Assembly (NCBI GenBank): GCA_937881285.1
Contig: CALGEU010000083.1
Coordinates: 1-19,839 of the forward strand
Length of the DNA stretch: 19,839 bases
Direction of reading: 5' to 3'
Source of the DNA: an uncultured Clostridia bacterium
GTDB taxonomy: Bacteria; Bacillota; Clostridia; Christensenellales; CAG-917
Shown: positions 1 through 7,073 of the stretch, piece after piece
How positions within the stretch are numbered: the stretch's first letter is position 1
Layout: every line of letters starts with the position of its first letter
Notes under the pieces: generated by a model
Database searches by the model: none
Told to the model about the DNA's origin: nothing
The model's input: only the letters and a program-made list of their open reading frames with translations
Translations under genes and position numbers: made by a program

Positions 1-48
1 AATCTCGTGGAAACGAAACGACAAAATTTTTCTGCGTCCGCACCGCAA

Positions 49-78
49 TTATTCATTGTTAATTATTCATTATTAATT
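49..78. repeat. AATTATTCATT tandem motif
   Basis: Two adjacent copies of a 14-base unit, AATTATTCATTGTT and AATTATTCATTATT, are followed by AATT. A closely related stretch, GCAATTATTCATTACTAATTGC, occurs at 12695-12716 in the other large intergenic region. The motif is AT-rich and non-coding and lies just beyond the terminator at 80-107. It is probably a dispersed intergenic element; no function can be assigned from sequence alone. Confidence 0.5.
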
Positions 79-79
79 C

Positions 80-107
80 AAAAGCCGTCATGTCAATGAC
101 GGCTTTT
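80..107. terminator. Bidirectional rho-independent terminator
   Basis: A perfect 12-bp inverted repeat (AAAAGCCGTCAT / ATGACGGCTTTT) surrounds a 4-base loop. It is flanked by A-runs on one side and T-runs on the other, so it can terminate transcription from either strand. It lies 15 bases beyond the stop codon of the PepSY membrane-protein gene (stop at 123-125) and closes the sigma-factor operon. The symmetry suggests it may also serve a convergent gene to the left of the window, which is not visible here. Confidence 0.9.
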
Positions 108-122
108 GTGTTCTATACACAA

Positions 123-662
123 TCAGTTGTGAGATATATCGGACAAAGTGGCAAGCCCGGTTTTCGCATTTACGTGCATTTCGACTTCGTATACAAGCCC
201 CACCTGCACTTTGACTTCGTAGACGTAAACCGAATGTTTAAGGTCTGAAGAATACTCGATTTCGCGCTTACATTCACTCACGACGGGGACACCCGACGTG
301 CCGTAAGTGTTTGCGACAAATTCAAGCGCAATGCTTTTTGCTTGCTCGGGAGAGTAATTAAGATTCTTGTTCGCCGAAGAAAACGCCGTGCCGAAAACGG
401 ATGCCAGTACGATTGCAGACGCGAGAACGAGCACTGCAAAAGTAATGCACAAAACGCGGATTGCATTCTTTTTTGCAAATCTCTTTTGCGCTTTCTTTAT
501 GGTTTGGGCATCGCACTCCGGCTCTATGGGACGAGACGATTCGTATGCGTCGATGATTTCGGTCATTTTTTTTGCTTTTTCCAGTTCCTGCTCGACGAAC
601 AAGACTTCTTCGTCGGTTGCAGTGCCGTCTTTATACTTTTTGTATGCGATTTCAAAATCCAT
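123..662 (-). CDS. PepSY-domain membrane protein, probable anti-sigma factor
   Basis: This is a 179-residue single-pass membrane protein. Residues 1-42 are charged and helical (MDFEIAYKKYKDGTATDEE...), like the cytoplasmic N-terminal regions found beside ECF sigma factors in Clostridia. No zinc-binding HxxxCxxC motif is present. A hydrophobic segment at about 68-92 is the transmembrane helix, preceded by the basic stretch KKAQKRFAKKN. Residues 103-175 form an extracellular PepSY domain (SPEQAKSIALEF ... VYEVEMHVNAKTG). The start codon lies one base after the stop of the sigma gene (TAA-T-ATG), so translation is likely coupled and the two proteins are made in similar amounts. The inferred role is to hold the sigma factor at the membrane and release it in response to an envelope signal sensed through PepSY. 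The fold and context support this, but sigma binding is not shown by sequence. The 3' end is followed directly by a strong terminator. Confidence 0.8.
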   Translation of the reverse strand: MDFEIAYKKYKDGTATDEEVLFVEQELEKAKKMTEIIDAYESSRPIEPECDAQTIKKAQKRFAKKNAIRVLCITFAVLVLASAIVLASVFGTAFSSANKNLNYSPEQAKSIALEFVANTYGTSGVPVVSECKREIEYSSDLKHSVYVYEVKVQVGLVYEVEMHVNAKTGLATLSDISHN

Positions 663-663
663 A

Positions 664-1140
664 TTATTTCTCCAAGATTTGTTTTATCTGTTCTCTGCCC
701 CTATACAGCATCACTTTCACGTTGTTTTCGCTCTTGCCGAGCATATCCGCGATTTCGTTTATCTTCAATTCTTCAAAATAGAAAAGCAATATCACTTCTT
801 TGAGATTATCGGGGAGCAACTCTATTGCACGGTACAACGAGCGATAGTTCTCGTCCTTAACTATTTTTCCGAGCACTCGGTCTCTTTCGTCGGCTATATT
901 TTCGTCAAGTGCCGTGAGCCTTTTCCGCTTTCTCCTTGAATTGAGAAACATATTTCGGCATACGGTCAGAAGCCACGCTTTGAAGTTTTGAATATCTCCG
1001 TCGGCGGTTTTCAACGCTTTATAAAACGCGTCCTGTGCGATGTCTTCCGCTTCGTAGGCGTTTTTTGTGAGAGACATGGCGTACAGGAGCGCGTCGTTAT
1101 AATATCTTGAAAACAGTTGTTCAACCAAATCCGTATTCAT
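664..1140 (-). CDS. ECF-type RNA polymerase sigma factor
   Basis: The 158-residue protein has the two-domain layout of extracytoplasmic-function sigma factors. Region 2 is at about 5-72 and includes the signature AEDIAQDAFYKAL, followed by a WLLTVCRNMFLNSRRK segment for -10 recognition. A linker leads to region 4 at about 100-156, whose helix-turn-helix reads ELKINEIADMLGKSENNVKVMLYRGRE and recognises the -35 element. Region 3 is absent, as expected for the class. It acts in the cytoplasm by directing RNA polymerase to a specific regulon. It begins 22 bases after the lipoprotein stop codon and has only a weak upstream ribosome binding site, so its translation may depend on the upstream gene. 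The gene after it encodes its likely anti-sigma factor. The promoter at 2201-2228 has ECF character, so the operon is probably autoregulated. The family is clear; the exact ECF subgroup is not assigned. Confidence 0.95.
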   Translation of the reverse strand: MNTDLVEQLFSRYYNDALLYAMSLTKNAYEAEDIAQDAFYKALKTADGDIQNFKAWLLTVCRNMFLNSRRKRKRLTALDENIADERDRVLGKIVKDENYRSLYRAIELLPDNLKEVILLFYFEELKINEIADMLGKSENNVKVMLYRGREQIKQILEK

Positions 1141-1162
1141 TTCGTTTGCTCAAATTTGCTTA

Positions 1163-2167
1163 TCAGTCCGCAAGTTCCTTTTCTTGTTTGATAATTTTGC
1201 CCGTAGTGGCGTTGATTTCGTATTCGTACTCGTATCCGCCGCTTGTGAATTCCACTTCGTAAATAACCACGCCGTGTTCGACTTCGAGTTCCGCTTTTTC
1301 AAAGACTGCGTCGGTCACGCCCGCGTGAGCGGTTGCGATACGCTTTGCTTCTTCAACCGAGATATATTGTCCGACGGGAACATCGTCGTCATCGTCGTCT
1401 TCGTCGGTGTCGACTTCCGCTTTAATGATTGCGCCGGTCACCGCATTGATTTCGTATTCGTATTCGGTCGTGCCCTTTTTGAATTCGATTTCATAGACGT
1501 ACGCGCCCTTTTCAAAGTCGAGTTTCGCTTTTTTTACAACTACTTCTTCAGAAGTGACGTTCGCATTGCTCATAGCAATTGCAATTGCGTTTTCAGTGCC
1601 AATGAAAGTTACTCCGTCAGGGGCTTTCTCGATGACGGTTTTGTCCGCGATTTCTTTCTTATGAATGTCGCCCGTAGTGGCTTCGATGTCGTACTCGTAT
1701 TTTACAGCACCGACCTTGAATTCCACTTCATAAAGATATTTGCCATCGTCGAAATCAAATTCCACTTCAAGTGCCGTGACTTGATTTGCAGTTACGCCTG
1801 CGTCGGCAAACGCAATATTCTTTGCCGCTTCTTTGCCGATATAAGTCGTTTCGTTTCCGAACGGTGCTTCGGGCAATTCGTCTTTTGAGACCTGATGGTC
1901 GTTGATTTTCACGCTCTTGACGGTTTTATCCGCACCTATCGTCACGTCGTAAGTTATGCCGTCGATGACGATTTTCACCGTGAAACTGCCGTTTTCTTCG
2001 GTTACGTTTGAATACTGCACGTTTTGATTTTCGATGCCTACCGCCGCAAACGCAATGTTTTTATACTCTCCGTATTTTGCGTCGTCCTTATCTCCGCACG
2101 CCGTGAAAATTACCGCCGTGCACAGAAGTGCGACTATAGTCAGTGTTAAAAATAGTTTCTTTTTCAT
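1163..2167 (-). CDS. Lipoprotein with four PepSY-like repeats
   Basis: The 334-residue protein starts with a lipoprotein signal peptide: MKKK, a hydrophobic core, then FTAC with the lipidated cysteine at 24. The mature chain should sit on the outer face of the membrane. It is made of four PepSY-like units at about 33-91, 107-172, 187-252 and 267-330. Units 2-4 each end in the typical pattern of a YEY(D/E)I strand followed by a TTG or VTG turn. Unit 1 is diverged and lacks that turn. An acidic linker of consecutive aspartates (about 255-262) separates units 3 and 4. PepSY domains are often linked to protease inhibition or envelope sensing; here a sensory or scavenging role is inferred from the context. 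It is the first gene of the operon with the sigma factor and PepSY membrane protein. A clear AGGAG lies at 2176-2180, eight bases before the ATG. Confidence 0.88.
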   Translation of the reverse strand: MKKKLFLTLTIVALLCTAVIFTACGDKDDAKYGEYKNIAFAAVGIENQNVQYSNVTEENGSFTVKIVIDGITYDVTIGADKTVKSVKINDHQVSKDELPEAPFGNETTYIGKEAAKNIAFADAGVTANQVTALEVEFDFDDGKYLYEVEFKVGAVKYEYDIEATTGDIHKKEIADKTVIEKAPDGVTFIGTENAIAIAMSNANVTSEEVVVKKAKLDFEKGAYVYEIEFKKGTTEYEYEINAVTGAIIKAEVDTDEDDDDDDVPVGQYISVEEAKRIATAHAGVTDAVFEKAELEVEHGVVIYEVEFTSGGYEYEYEINATTGKIIKQEKELAD

Positions 2168-2175
2168 AAAGGTGT

Positions 2176-2180
2176 CTCCT
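2176..2180 (-). promoter_or_regulatory. Ribosome binding site of the PepSY lipoprotein
   Basis: On the minus strand, AGGAG precedes the ATG at 2165-2167 by eight bases (AGGAGACACCTTT-ATG). It fixes the start of the lipoprotein and is much stronger than the site in front of the downstream sigma gene. Confidence 0.8.
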
Positions 2181-2200
2181 TTTTGAGTTTTTTCACATAT

Positions 2201-2228
2201 ATGACACTCGGTTTCACAAAAGGTTACA
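2201..2228 (-). promoter_or_regulatory. Probable ECF sigma promoter of the PepSY/sigma operon
   Basis: On the minus strand, TGTAAC (2223-2228) is followed after exactly 16 bases by TGTCAT (2201-2206). An AAC-containing -35 element and a GTC-containing -10 element at this spacing are the hallmark of Bacillota ECF promoters (compare TGAAAC / CGTC types). No good housekeeping promoter was seen nearby. The predicted transcript start near 2193 would leave a short leader of about 25 bases before the lipoprotein start. The promoter stands in front of the operon that encodes an ECF sigma factor, so positive autoregulation is the natural reading. This is inferred from sequence only. Confidence 0.65.
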
Positions 2229-2376
2229 ACTTTTATGAAAAAAAATTTTCTTTCGTTTTACGCTTGCAAATTCACGCTTAATTATATTCCCCGAATTTTC
2301 TTGCAGTTTTCGTATATTTCAATCAAAAATGCCGCCGCGATCATCAATCTAAACGACGACATATTGTTAAAATCTT

Positions 2377-3219
2377 TTATCTGCCGACGATTATTTTTCC
2401 CTTTGCCGTGTCGTCGTCAAGAATAATCTCTCCAACGGACGGCAGTTTGACAAATCCGTCTTTTACGTTTTTCACACTGATGACGGGCGTCGTTATCGTT
2501 GCTTCGACGTCGCTCTTTTCAAACGCGAAATCGCAATCTACCATCTCGCAGTTTATAAGTTTCAGATTTTTGCAATAGCAAAGCGGTTGCGTTCCGATGA
2601 TTTTGCAATTCTCGAAAGTCACGTCGTCGCAATACCAGGCAAGATACTCGCCTTTCACGACGCAGTTTCTCACCACGACGTTTTCTGCGTGCCAGAAAGC
2701 GTCTTTCGTGTCGAAATTGCAATCTTCGAAGATTGCGTCTTTGATATATTGAAAACTATATTTGCCTTTGAAATCAACGTTTTTGAAGCGAATAGAAGAC
2801 GAGCGCATCATAAAATATTCGCTTTCCGCGTGCGAATTGCTCATACTTATCCCACTCACCGACCAGCCGAACTCGGGCGAAACGATGTCGCAACCGTCGA
2901 TTTTGACGTTTCTGCACTCTCTCAACGCTTTGATACCGTGCATTTTCGTGTTTTTTATCTCGATATTTTCGCTATACCAAAGTGCCGCGCGACACAATTC
3001 CGTCATTTCGCTCGACTCGATTTTGAGATTGTGGTCGTGCCAGAACGGATAGCGCAGATTGAAAAAACAATCGGCACATTCGACGTTTCTGCATTCCTTA
3101 AATGCGCTTTCGCCGTCTTCTTTTCCGTCGATAGCCACGCGTTCGCATCTTATATCTCTTTCACCGTACAACGCTCTTTCCTGTCCGAAAGATTGATTTT
3201 GAATGAGTTTCTTTTCCAT
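2377..3219 (-). CDS. DUF3737 family beta-helix-like protein
   Basis: This 280-residue protein matches the DUF3737 family. Its typical features are the start EKKLIQNQSFGQERALYG, the motifs RYPFWHD and AALWYSENIEI, PEFGWS, and a series of about 20-residue units. Each unit carries a short strand and a Cys or Asn (for example FKNVDF, FEDCNF, VRNCVV, FENCKI, LINCEM). The repeated pattern predicts a right-handed beta-helix. No signal peptide or membrane segment is seen, so it is probably cytoplasmic. The function of the family is unknown. The gene lies 64 bases after the V-ATPase subunit D gene, with a terminator-like hairpin in between and no good promoter of its own. It may be expressed by partial read-through from the ATPase operon. 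The ribosome binding site is weak. The family call is firm; any role with the ATPase is unproven. Confidence 0.9.
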   Translation of the reverse strand: MEKKLIQNQSFGQERALYGERDIRCERVAIDGKEDGESAFKECRNVECADCFFNLRYPFWHDHNLKIESSEMTELCRAALWYSENIEIKNTKMHGIKALRECRNVKIDGCDIVSPEFGWSVSGISMSNSHAESEYFMMRSSSIRFKNVDFKGKYSFQYIKDAIFEDCNFDTKDAFWHAENVVVRNCVVKGEYLAWYCDDVTFENCKIIGTQPLCYCKNLKLINCEMVDCDFAFEKSDVEATITTPVISVKNVKDGFVKLPSVGEIILDDDTAKGKIIVGR

Positions 3220-3245
3220 AGTTTCTTAACTCTTTGCCTTTTAGG

Positions 3246-3275
3246 ATAAAATCGCGCCCGACAAGCGAGCGCAAT
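3246..3275 (-). terminator. Terminator or attenuator after the V-ATPase operon
   Basis: On the minus strand, ATTGCGCTCG-CTTGT-CGGGCGCGAT forms a 10-bp stem with two G-U pairs and a 5-base loop. It is followed by a short T-run (TTTTAT counting the last stem base). It begins nine bases after the subunit D stop codon at 3284-3286. The stem is GC-rich but the T-run is short, so termination may be partial, which would allow low-level expression of the DUF3737 gene. Confidence 0.7.
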
Positions 3276-3283
3276 CACACGAT

Positions 3284-3919
3284 TTATTTGTTTTGTTCTT
3301 CGATCATAGACTTGACTTTCATAAGTCTCGTCGTTGCTCCGCGCTCGTTCTCGTCGAGTTTCATCACGATATACTTTATCGTCTCTTCGAGTTGCGGAAT
3401 CATGACGTATTCAAGCGCGTTGACGCGTCTTCTGTTCTTTTCTATCTCGTCGGCGAGCATATTGCAGGTCTTTTCCACTTCCGCGAGTTTGAGAAGTTTC
3501 GGAAGAAGAGTCGTTAAAGACGCGATTGACGAATCGAGTTCGCTCGTGACGCTTGCAAACGAATAAGGATAAAGTCCGCTCGTTTCGCTTTCGGTGACGT
3601 TGAAAACGGGTACGTTTACACTCATCACGTTTTTTGACGACGTTTCGAGCGACACTTTTGCCGTCGGCATCGAGATTGCTTCTTCGATCTCGGCGTCACT
3701 TGATACCGCGCGCGCAAGCATAAACGATTTGAGCGAAGTTACAAGTTCTTCTTCCACTTCTTCTCTCAAACGCTTGTTTTCGCGCACGTAAAGCATAAAC
3801 TGACGAATCATTTCGTCGGATTTATCCTTCAATAGTTTGTGTCCGCGAGTGGCGGTTTTGAGACGGTTTTTTAGACGTCTCAATTCCATTCTCGTCGGAT
3901 TTACGTTCAATTTGCTCAT
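3284..3919 (-). CDS. ntpD: V-type ATPase subunit D (central rotor shaft)
   Basis: The 211-residue protein opens with NVNPTRMELRRLKNRLKTATRGHKLLKDK, the conserved start of V-type subunit D. It ends in another long helix (EIEKNRRRVNALEYVMIPQLEETIKYIVMKLDENER). The two helices form the antiparallel coiled coil that turns inside the A3B3 head and carries rotation to the membrane rotor through subunits F and C. The length matches the family (about 200-215). The ATG lies two bases after the stop of subunit B, so it is translated as part of the operon. It is the last ATPase gene. The extra small ntpH gene found between B and D in Enterococcus hirae is absent here. Confidence 0.96.
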   Translation of the reverse strand: MSKLNVNPTRMELRRLKNRLKTATRGHKLLKDKSDEMIRQFMLYVRENKRLREEVEEELVTSLKSFMLARAVSSDAEIEEAISMPTAKVSLETSSKNVMSVNVPVFNVTESETSGLYPYSFASVTSELDSSIASLTTLLPKLLKLAEVEKTCNMLADEIEKNRRRVNALEYVMIPQLEETIKYIVMKLDENERGATTRLMKVKSMIEEQNK

Positions 3920-3921
3920 AA

Positions 3922-5307
3922 TCAGTCTTTATTCTCGTCCTTGTCGAGATACTTTTCTATATACTCGTCGCGTATACGTTTGAGTTCGCTCTTCGGCAAA
4001 ATTTTGAGCAATTTCCAGCCCAAATCCAACGTTTCTTCAATCGTGCGGTTGACGTCGAAGCCTTGTGAAACGTATTGTTTTTCAAATTCGTCCGCAAATT
4101 GTGCGTACTTTTTGTCAACTTCCGTAAGAGCGGCGTCGCCGAGAATGGAACTCAATTCCTTTGCTTCTTTGCCCTGTGCGTACGCACTGAACAACTGGTT
4201 CATCGTGTCGGCGTGGTCTTCTCTCGTCTTGCCCTTGCCTATGCCCTTGTCTTTAAGACGGGACAGCGACGGCAAAACGTCGATAGGCGGAGTGATGCCT
4301 TTCTTGTAGAGTTCGCGCGAAATGATGATTTGTCCTTCCGTGATATAGCCCGTAAGGTCGGGAATGGGGTGCGTTTTGTCGTCTTCGGGCATCGTAAGGA
4401 TAGGAATTTGAGTGATAGAACCTTTCTTTCCCACGATTCTGCCTGCGCGTTCGTACATGCTTGCAAGGTCGGTGTACATATATCCGGGGTATCCGCGACG
4501 TCCCGGGACTTCCTTTCTTGCCGCAGACACTTCGCGGAGTGCTTCGGCGTAGTTTGTGATGTCCGTCGTGATGACGAGAACGTGCATGTCTTTTTCAAAC
4601 GCGAGATATTCCGCCGCCGTCAACGCCATACGCGGAGTGGATATACGCTCAACCGCAGGGTCGTTTGCAAGGTTTATGAACATAACCGCGCGCTCGATTG
4701 CTCCCGTTTTTCTGAAATCGCTGATGAAGAAATCCGCTTCTTCAAACGTAATGCCGACTGCCGCGAACACGACCGCGAATTTTGCGTCGCTGCCGATAAC
4801 CTTCGCCTGTCTTGCGATTTGTGCGGCAAGTTCCGCGTGCGGCATACCCGACATGGAGAACACGGGCAATTTCTGACCGCGCACGAGAGTGTTGAGTCCG
4901 TCGATTGCGCTGATACCCGTCTGAATGAATTCGTTGGGATAGTCGCGAGCAACGGGATTTATCGGCTGACCGTTGATGTCGAGTTTCATTTCGGGGATAA
5001 TGGGTGCGCCGCCGTCGCGCGGTCTGCCCATACCGTCGAAAACTCTGCCGAGCATATCTTCGCTCACTCCGAGTTCTATGCCGTGTCCAAGGAATCTGGC
5101 TTTTGACGTTGCCATTTTTATGCCCTGAGACGCTTCAAACAACTGAACGAGTGCCTTGTCTCTGTTGATTTCAAGCACTTTACCGCTTCTTATTTCGCCG
5201 TTTTCCTGTCTTACTTCGACAAGTTCGTTGTATTTGACGCCTTCAACGCCTTCAACGAGCATAAGCGGCCCGACAATTTCTCTAATGGTGTTGTATTCTT
5301 TAAGCAT
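3922..5307 (-). CDS. ntpB: V-type ATPase subunit B (non-catalytic head subunit)
   Basis: The 461-residue protein is full length for the family and starts with the typical YNTIREIVGPLMLVEGV beta-barrel. The nucleotide-site region reads SMSGMPHAEL (151-160) in place of a P-loop, which marks the non-catalytic subunit. Arg350 in LPSLSR corresponds to the arginine finger that completes the catalytic site of the neighbouring A subunit; the same number is used in Enterococcus hirae NtpB. Other family signatures are DGLNTLVRGQKLPVFS and PGRRGYPGYMYTDLASMYERAGR. Three copies alternate with subunit A in the cytoplasmic V1 head. The start codon overlaps the stop of subunit A by one base (TGATG), which favours coupled translation of the two head subunits. 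Confidence 0.97.
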   Translation of the reverse strand: MLKEYNTIREIVGPLMLVEGVEGVKYNELVEVRQENGEIRSGKVLEINRDKALVQLFEASQGIKMATSKARFLGHGIELGVSEDMLGRVFDGMGRPRDGGAPIIPEMKLDINGQPINPVARDYPNEFIQTGISAIDGLNTLVRGQKLPVFSMSGMPHAELAAQIARQAKVIGSDAKFAVVFAAVGITFEEADFFISDFRKTGAIERAVMFINLANDPAVERISTPRMALTAAEYLAFEKDMHVLVITTDITNYAEALREVSAARKEVPGRRGYPGYMYTDLASMYERAGRIVGKKGSITQIPILTMPEDDKTHPIPDLTGYITEGQIIISRELYKKGITPPIDVLPSLSRLKDKGIGKGKTREDHADTMNQLFSAYAQGKEAKELSSILGDAALTEVDKKYAQFADEFEKQYVSQGFDVNRTIEETLDLGWKLLKILPKSELKRIRDEYIEKYLDKDENKD

Positions 5308-7073
5308 CAGATTTCTCCTTCGTCGGTAAGATTGCGCATATCGCTTCTGATTTGCGCAAGAATATCGTCAAATTTGTGCATATCGCTTTCGGGGATATAC
5401 TTCGCTCTGCCTATCTGCTCTCTCACGTCAAGCGCGAGAATGTCTTCTATGTCCACTCTCTTGTCGAGCGCGTCTTTTGCAAGTTCGTCGAAAGTGAGAA
5501 TGAGACGGAGCATATACTCCTGTTTTTCAAGCGACGTGAACGTGTCCACTTCGTGGAATGCGTTTTGGTGCAGATAGTCTTCTCTTATGGACTTTGCCGT
5601 TTCCATAGTGAGTCTGTTCTGCGGAGAGAGCGCGTCCATACCGACGAGTCTGACGATTTCGTCAAGTTGAGCTTCTTCCTGCAATATGCGCATGCACTTT
5701 GCACGAAGACTCAACCATTCGTCTCCAACGTTGTCGCTGTACCAGTCCGCCATTCTGTCCGCATAGAGAGAATAACTCTGAATCCAGTCGATTGCGGGGA
5801 AATGTCTCTTGTATGCAAGCGACGCGGAAAGTCCCCAGAACACTTTGACTATACGCAAAGTCGCTTGCGATACCGGCTCGGACAAGTCGCCGCCCGGGGG
5901 TGAAACAGCGCCGATTGCCGTGATAGAACCGACGGTGTTTTCTTGTCCCAGAACTTTGACCATACCTGCTCTTTCGTAGAACTCGGCAAGGCGTGAACTC
6001 AAATATGCGGGATAGCCTTCTTCACCCGGCATTTCTTCGAGACGTCCGCTCATTTCGCGAAGCGCTTCCGCCCAACGCGACGTGGAGTCCGCCATTATTG
6101 CCACCGAATAGCCCATATCTCTGAAATATTCCGCAATGGTGATACCCGTGTATATTGACGCTTCACGCGCCGAAACGGGCATATCCGAAGTGTTTGCGAT
6201 AAGCACGGTGCGCTTCATAAGCGGCTGACCGCTCTTCGGGTCGATAAGAGTCGGAAACTCGTTGAGAACGTCCGTCATCTCGTTTCCGCGTTCACCGCAG
6301 CCGACGTACACGATAATATCGGCGTCCGCCCATTTTGCAAGTTGGTGCTGAACGACGGTTTTGCCGCTGCCGAACGGACCGGGGACTGCCGCCACGCCGC
6401 CCTTTGCAATCGGGAAAAGCGTATCTATGACTCTTTGTCCCGTGACAAGCGGCGCTTTCGGTGAAAGTTTCTCCTTGTACGGTCTGCCTTTACGAACGGG
6501 CCATTTTTGGAGCATGGTGACGTTTACGTCGCCTTTTTCCGTCTCGACGAGAGCAACCGTGTCGTCAACGGTAAATTCACCCGAATATATCTCTTTCACG
6601 ACGCCTTTCACACCGAACGGCACCATGATTTTGTTCGTAATGAGAACGTTTTCCTGAACGACGCCTATCACCGTTCCGCTTTCTACGCTTGCTCCGACTG
6701 CCACGACAGGCTCGAATTTCCATTTCTTGTCGTGGTCTACCGCAGGAACGTAAACGCCCCTTTCGATACGGTCGCCGGCAACTTCTCTGAGTTTTGCAAG
6801 CGGTCTTTGAATTCCGTCGTATATGCCTTCGATAAGGCCGGGCGCAAGTTCAACCGAAAGCGGAGCACCCGTGGAATACACGTTTTCGCCGGGGCCTAAA
6901 CCGCTCGTTTCTTCATAAACCTGTATTGAAGCGCGGTCGCCGCGCAATTCGATGATTTCACCGATGAGTTGTTTGTCGCTCACGTGCACGACGTCGTACA
7001 TTTTGCTGTCCGCCATGCCTTCTGCCACTATCAACGGGCCGGATACTTTTACGATTTTTCCAGTTTCCATCAT
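5307..7073 (-). CDS. ntpA: V-type ATPase subunit A (catalytic)
   Basis: The 588-residue catalytic subunit has the usual length. The Walker A loop GPFGSGKT is at 232-239 (Lys238, Thr239). GERGNE (260-265) supplies the catalytic Glu261 and Arg262. These numbers coincide with those of Enterococcus hirae NtpA. The long insert typical of A subunits, but not F-type beta subunits, is at about 110-190 (EPVVAVGASVESG ... PVRKGRPYKEKL). SRWAEALREMSGRLEEMPGEEGYPAYL is the expected family signature downstream. ATP hydrolysis, or synthesis, takes place at the A/B interfaces of the cytoplasmic head. The first ATG overlaps the stop of the F gene (ATGA); a second ATG follows at once, so the true start could be one codon later. 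All key residues are present, so the enzyme should be active. Confidence 0.98.
   Translation of the reverse strand: MMETGKIVKVSGPLIVAEGMADSKMYDVVHVSDKQLIGEIIELRGDRASIQVYEETSGLGPGENVYSTGAPLSVELAPGLIEGIYDGIQRPLAKLREVAGDRIERGVYVPAVDHDKKWKFEPVVAVGASVESGTVIGVVQENVLITNKIMVPFGVKGVVKEIYSGEFTVDDTVALVETEKGDVNVTMLQKWPVRKGRPYKEKLSPKAPLVTGQRVIDTLFPIAKGGVAAVPGPFGSGKTVVQHQLAKWADADIIVYVGCGERGNEMTDVLNEFPTLIDPKSGQPLMKRTVLIANTSDMPVSAREASIYTGITIAEYFRDMGYSVAIMADSTSRWAEALREMSGRLEEMPGEEGYPAYLSSRLAEFYERAGMVKVLGQENTVGSITAIGAVSPPGGDLSEPVSQATLRIVKVFWGLSASLAYKRHFPAIDWIQSYSLYADRMADWYSDNVGDEWLSLRAKCMRILQEEAQLDEIVRLVGMDALSPQNRLTMETAKSIREDYLHQNAFHEVDTFTSLEKQEYMLRLILTFDELAKDALDKRVDIEDILALDVREQIGRAKYIPESDMHKFDDILAQIRSDMRNLTDEGEI

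Noticed and set aside
2189..2216. TGAAAC at 2211-2216 as an alternative ECF -35 element
   Set aside because: No CGTC- or GTC-like -10 element lies 16-17 bases downstream of it; TGTAAC at 2223-2228 gives exact spacing with TGTCAT.
2282..2362. 26-codon minus-strand frame (MSSFRLMIAAAFLIEIYENC...) after the DUF3737 gene
   Set aside because: It is short, has no clear ribosome binding site and no recognisable family. It could be a remnant, but the evidence is too thin to call.
2235..2426. 63-codon plus-strand frame starting with MKKNFLSFYACK
   Set aside because: It lacks a ribosome binding site, overlaps the end of the DUF3737 gene on the other strand and begins beside the ECF promoter. The signal-like start is probably due to AT-rich sequence.
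3920..3921. Possible extra small subunit gene between B and D, as ntpH in Enterococcus hirae
   Set aside because: Only two bases separate the B stop codon from the D start, so no such gene exists here.
4075..5106. 343-codon open frame on the plus strand within the subunit B gene
   Set aside because: It is a shadow of a highly conserved ATPase gene; the composition is not protein-like and nothing is recognised.
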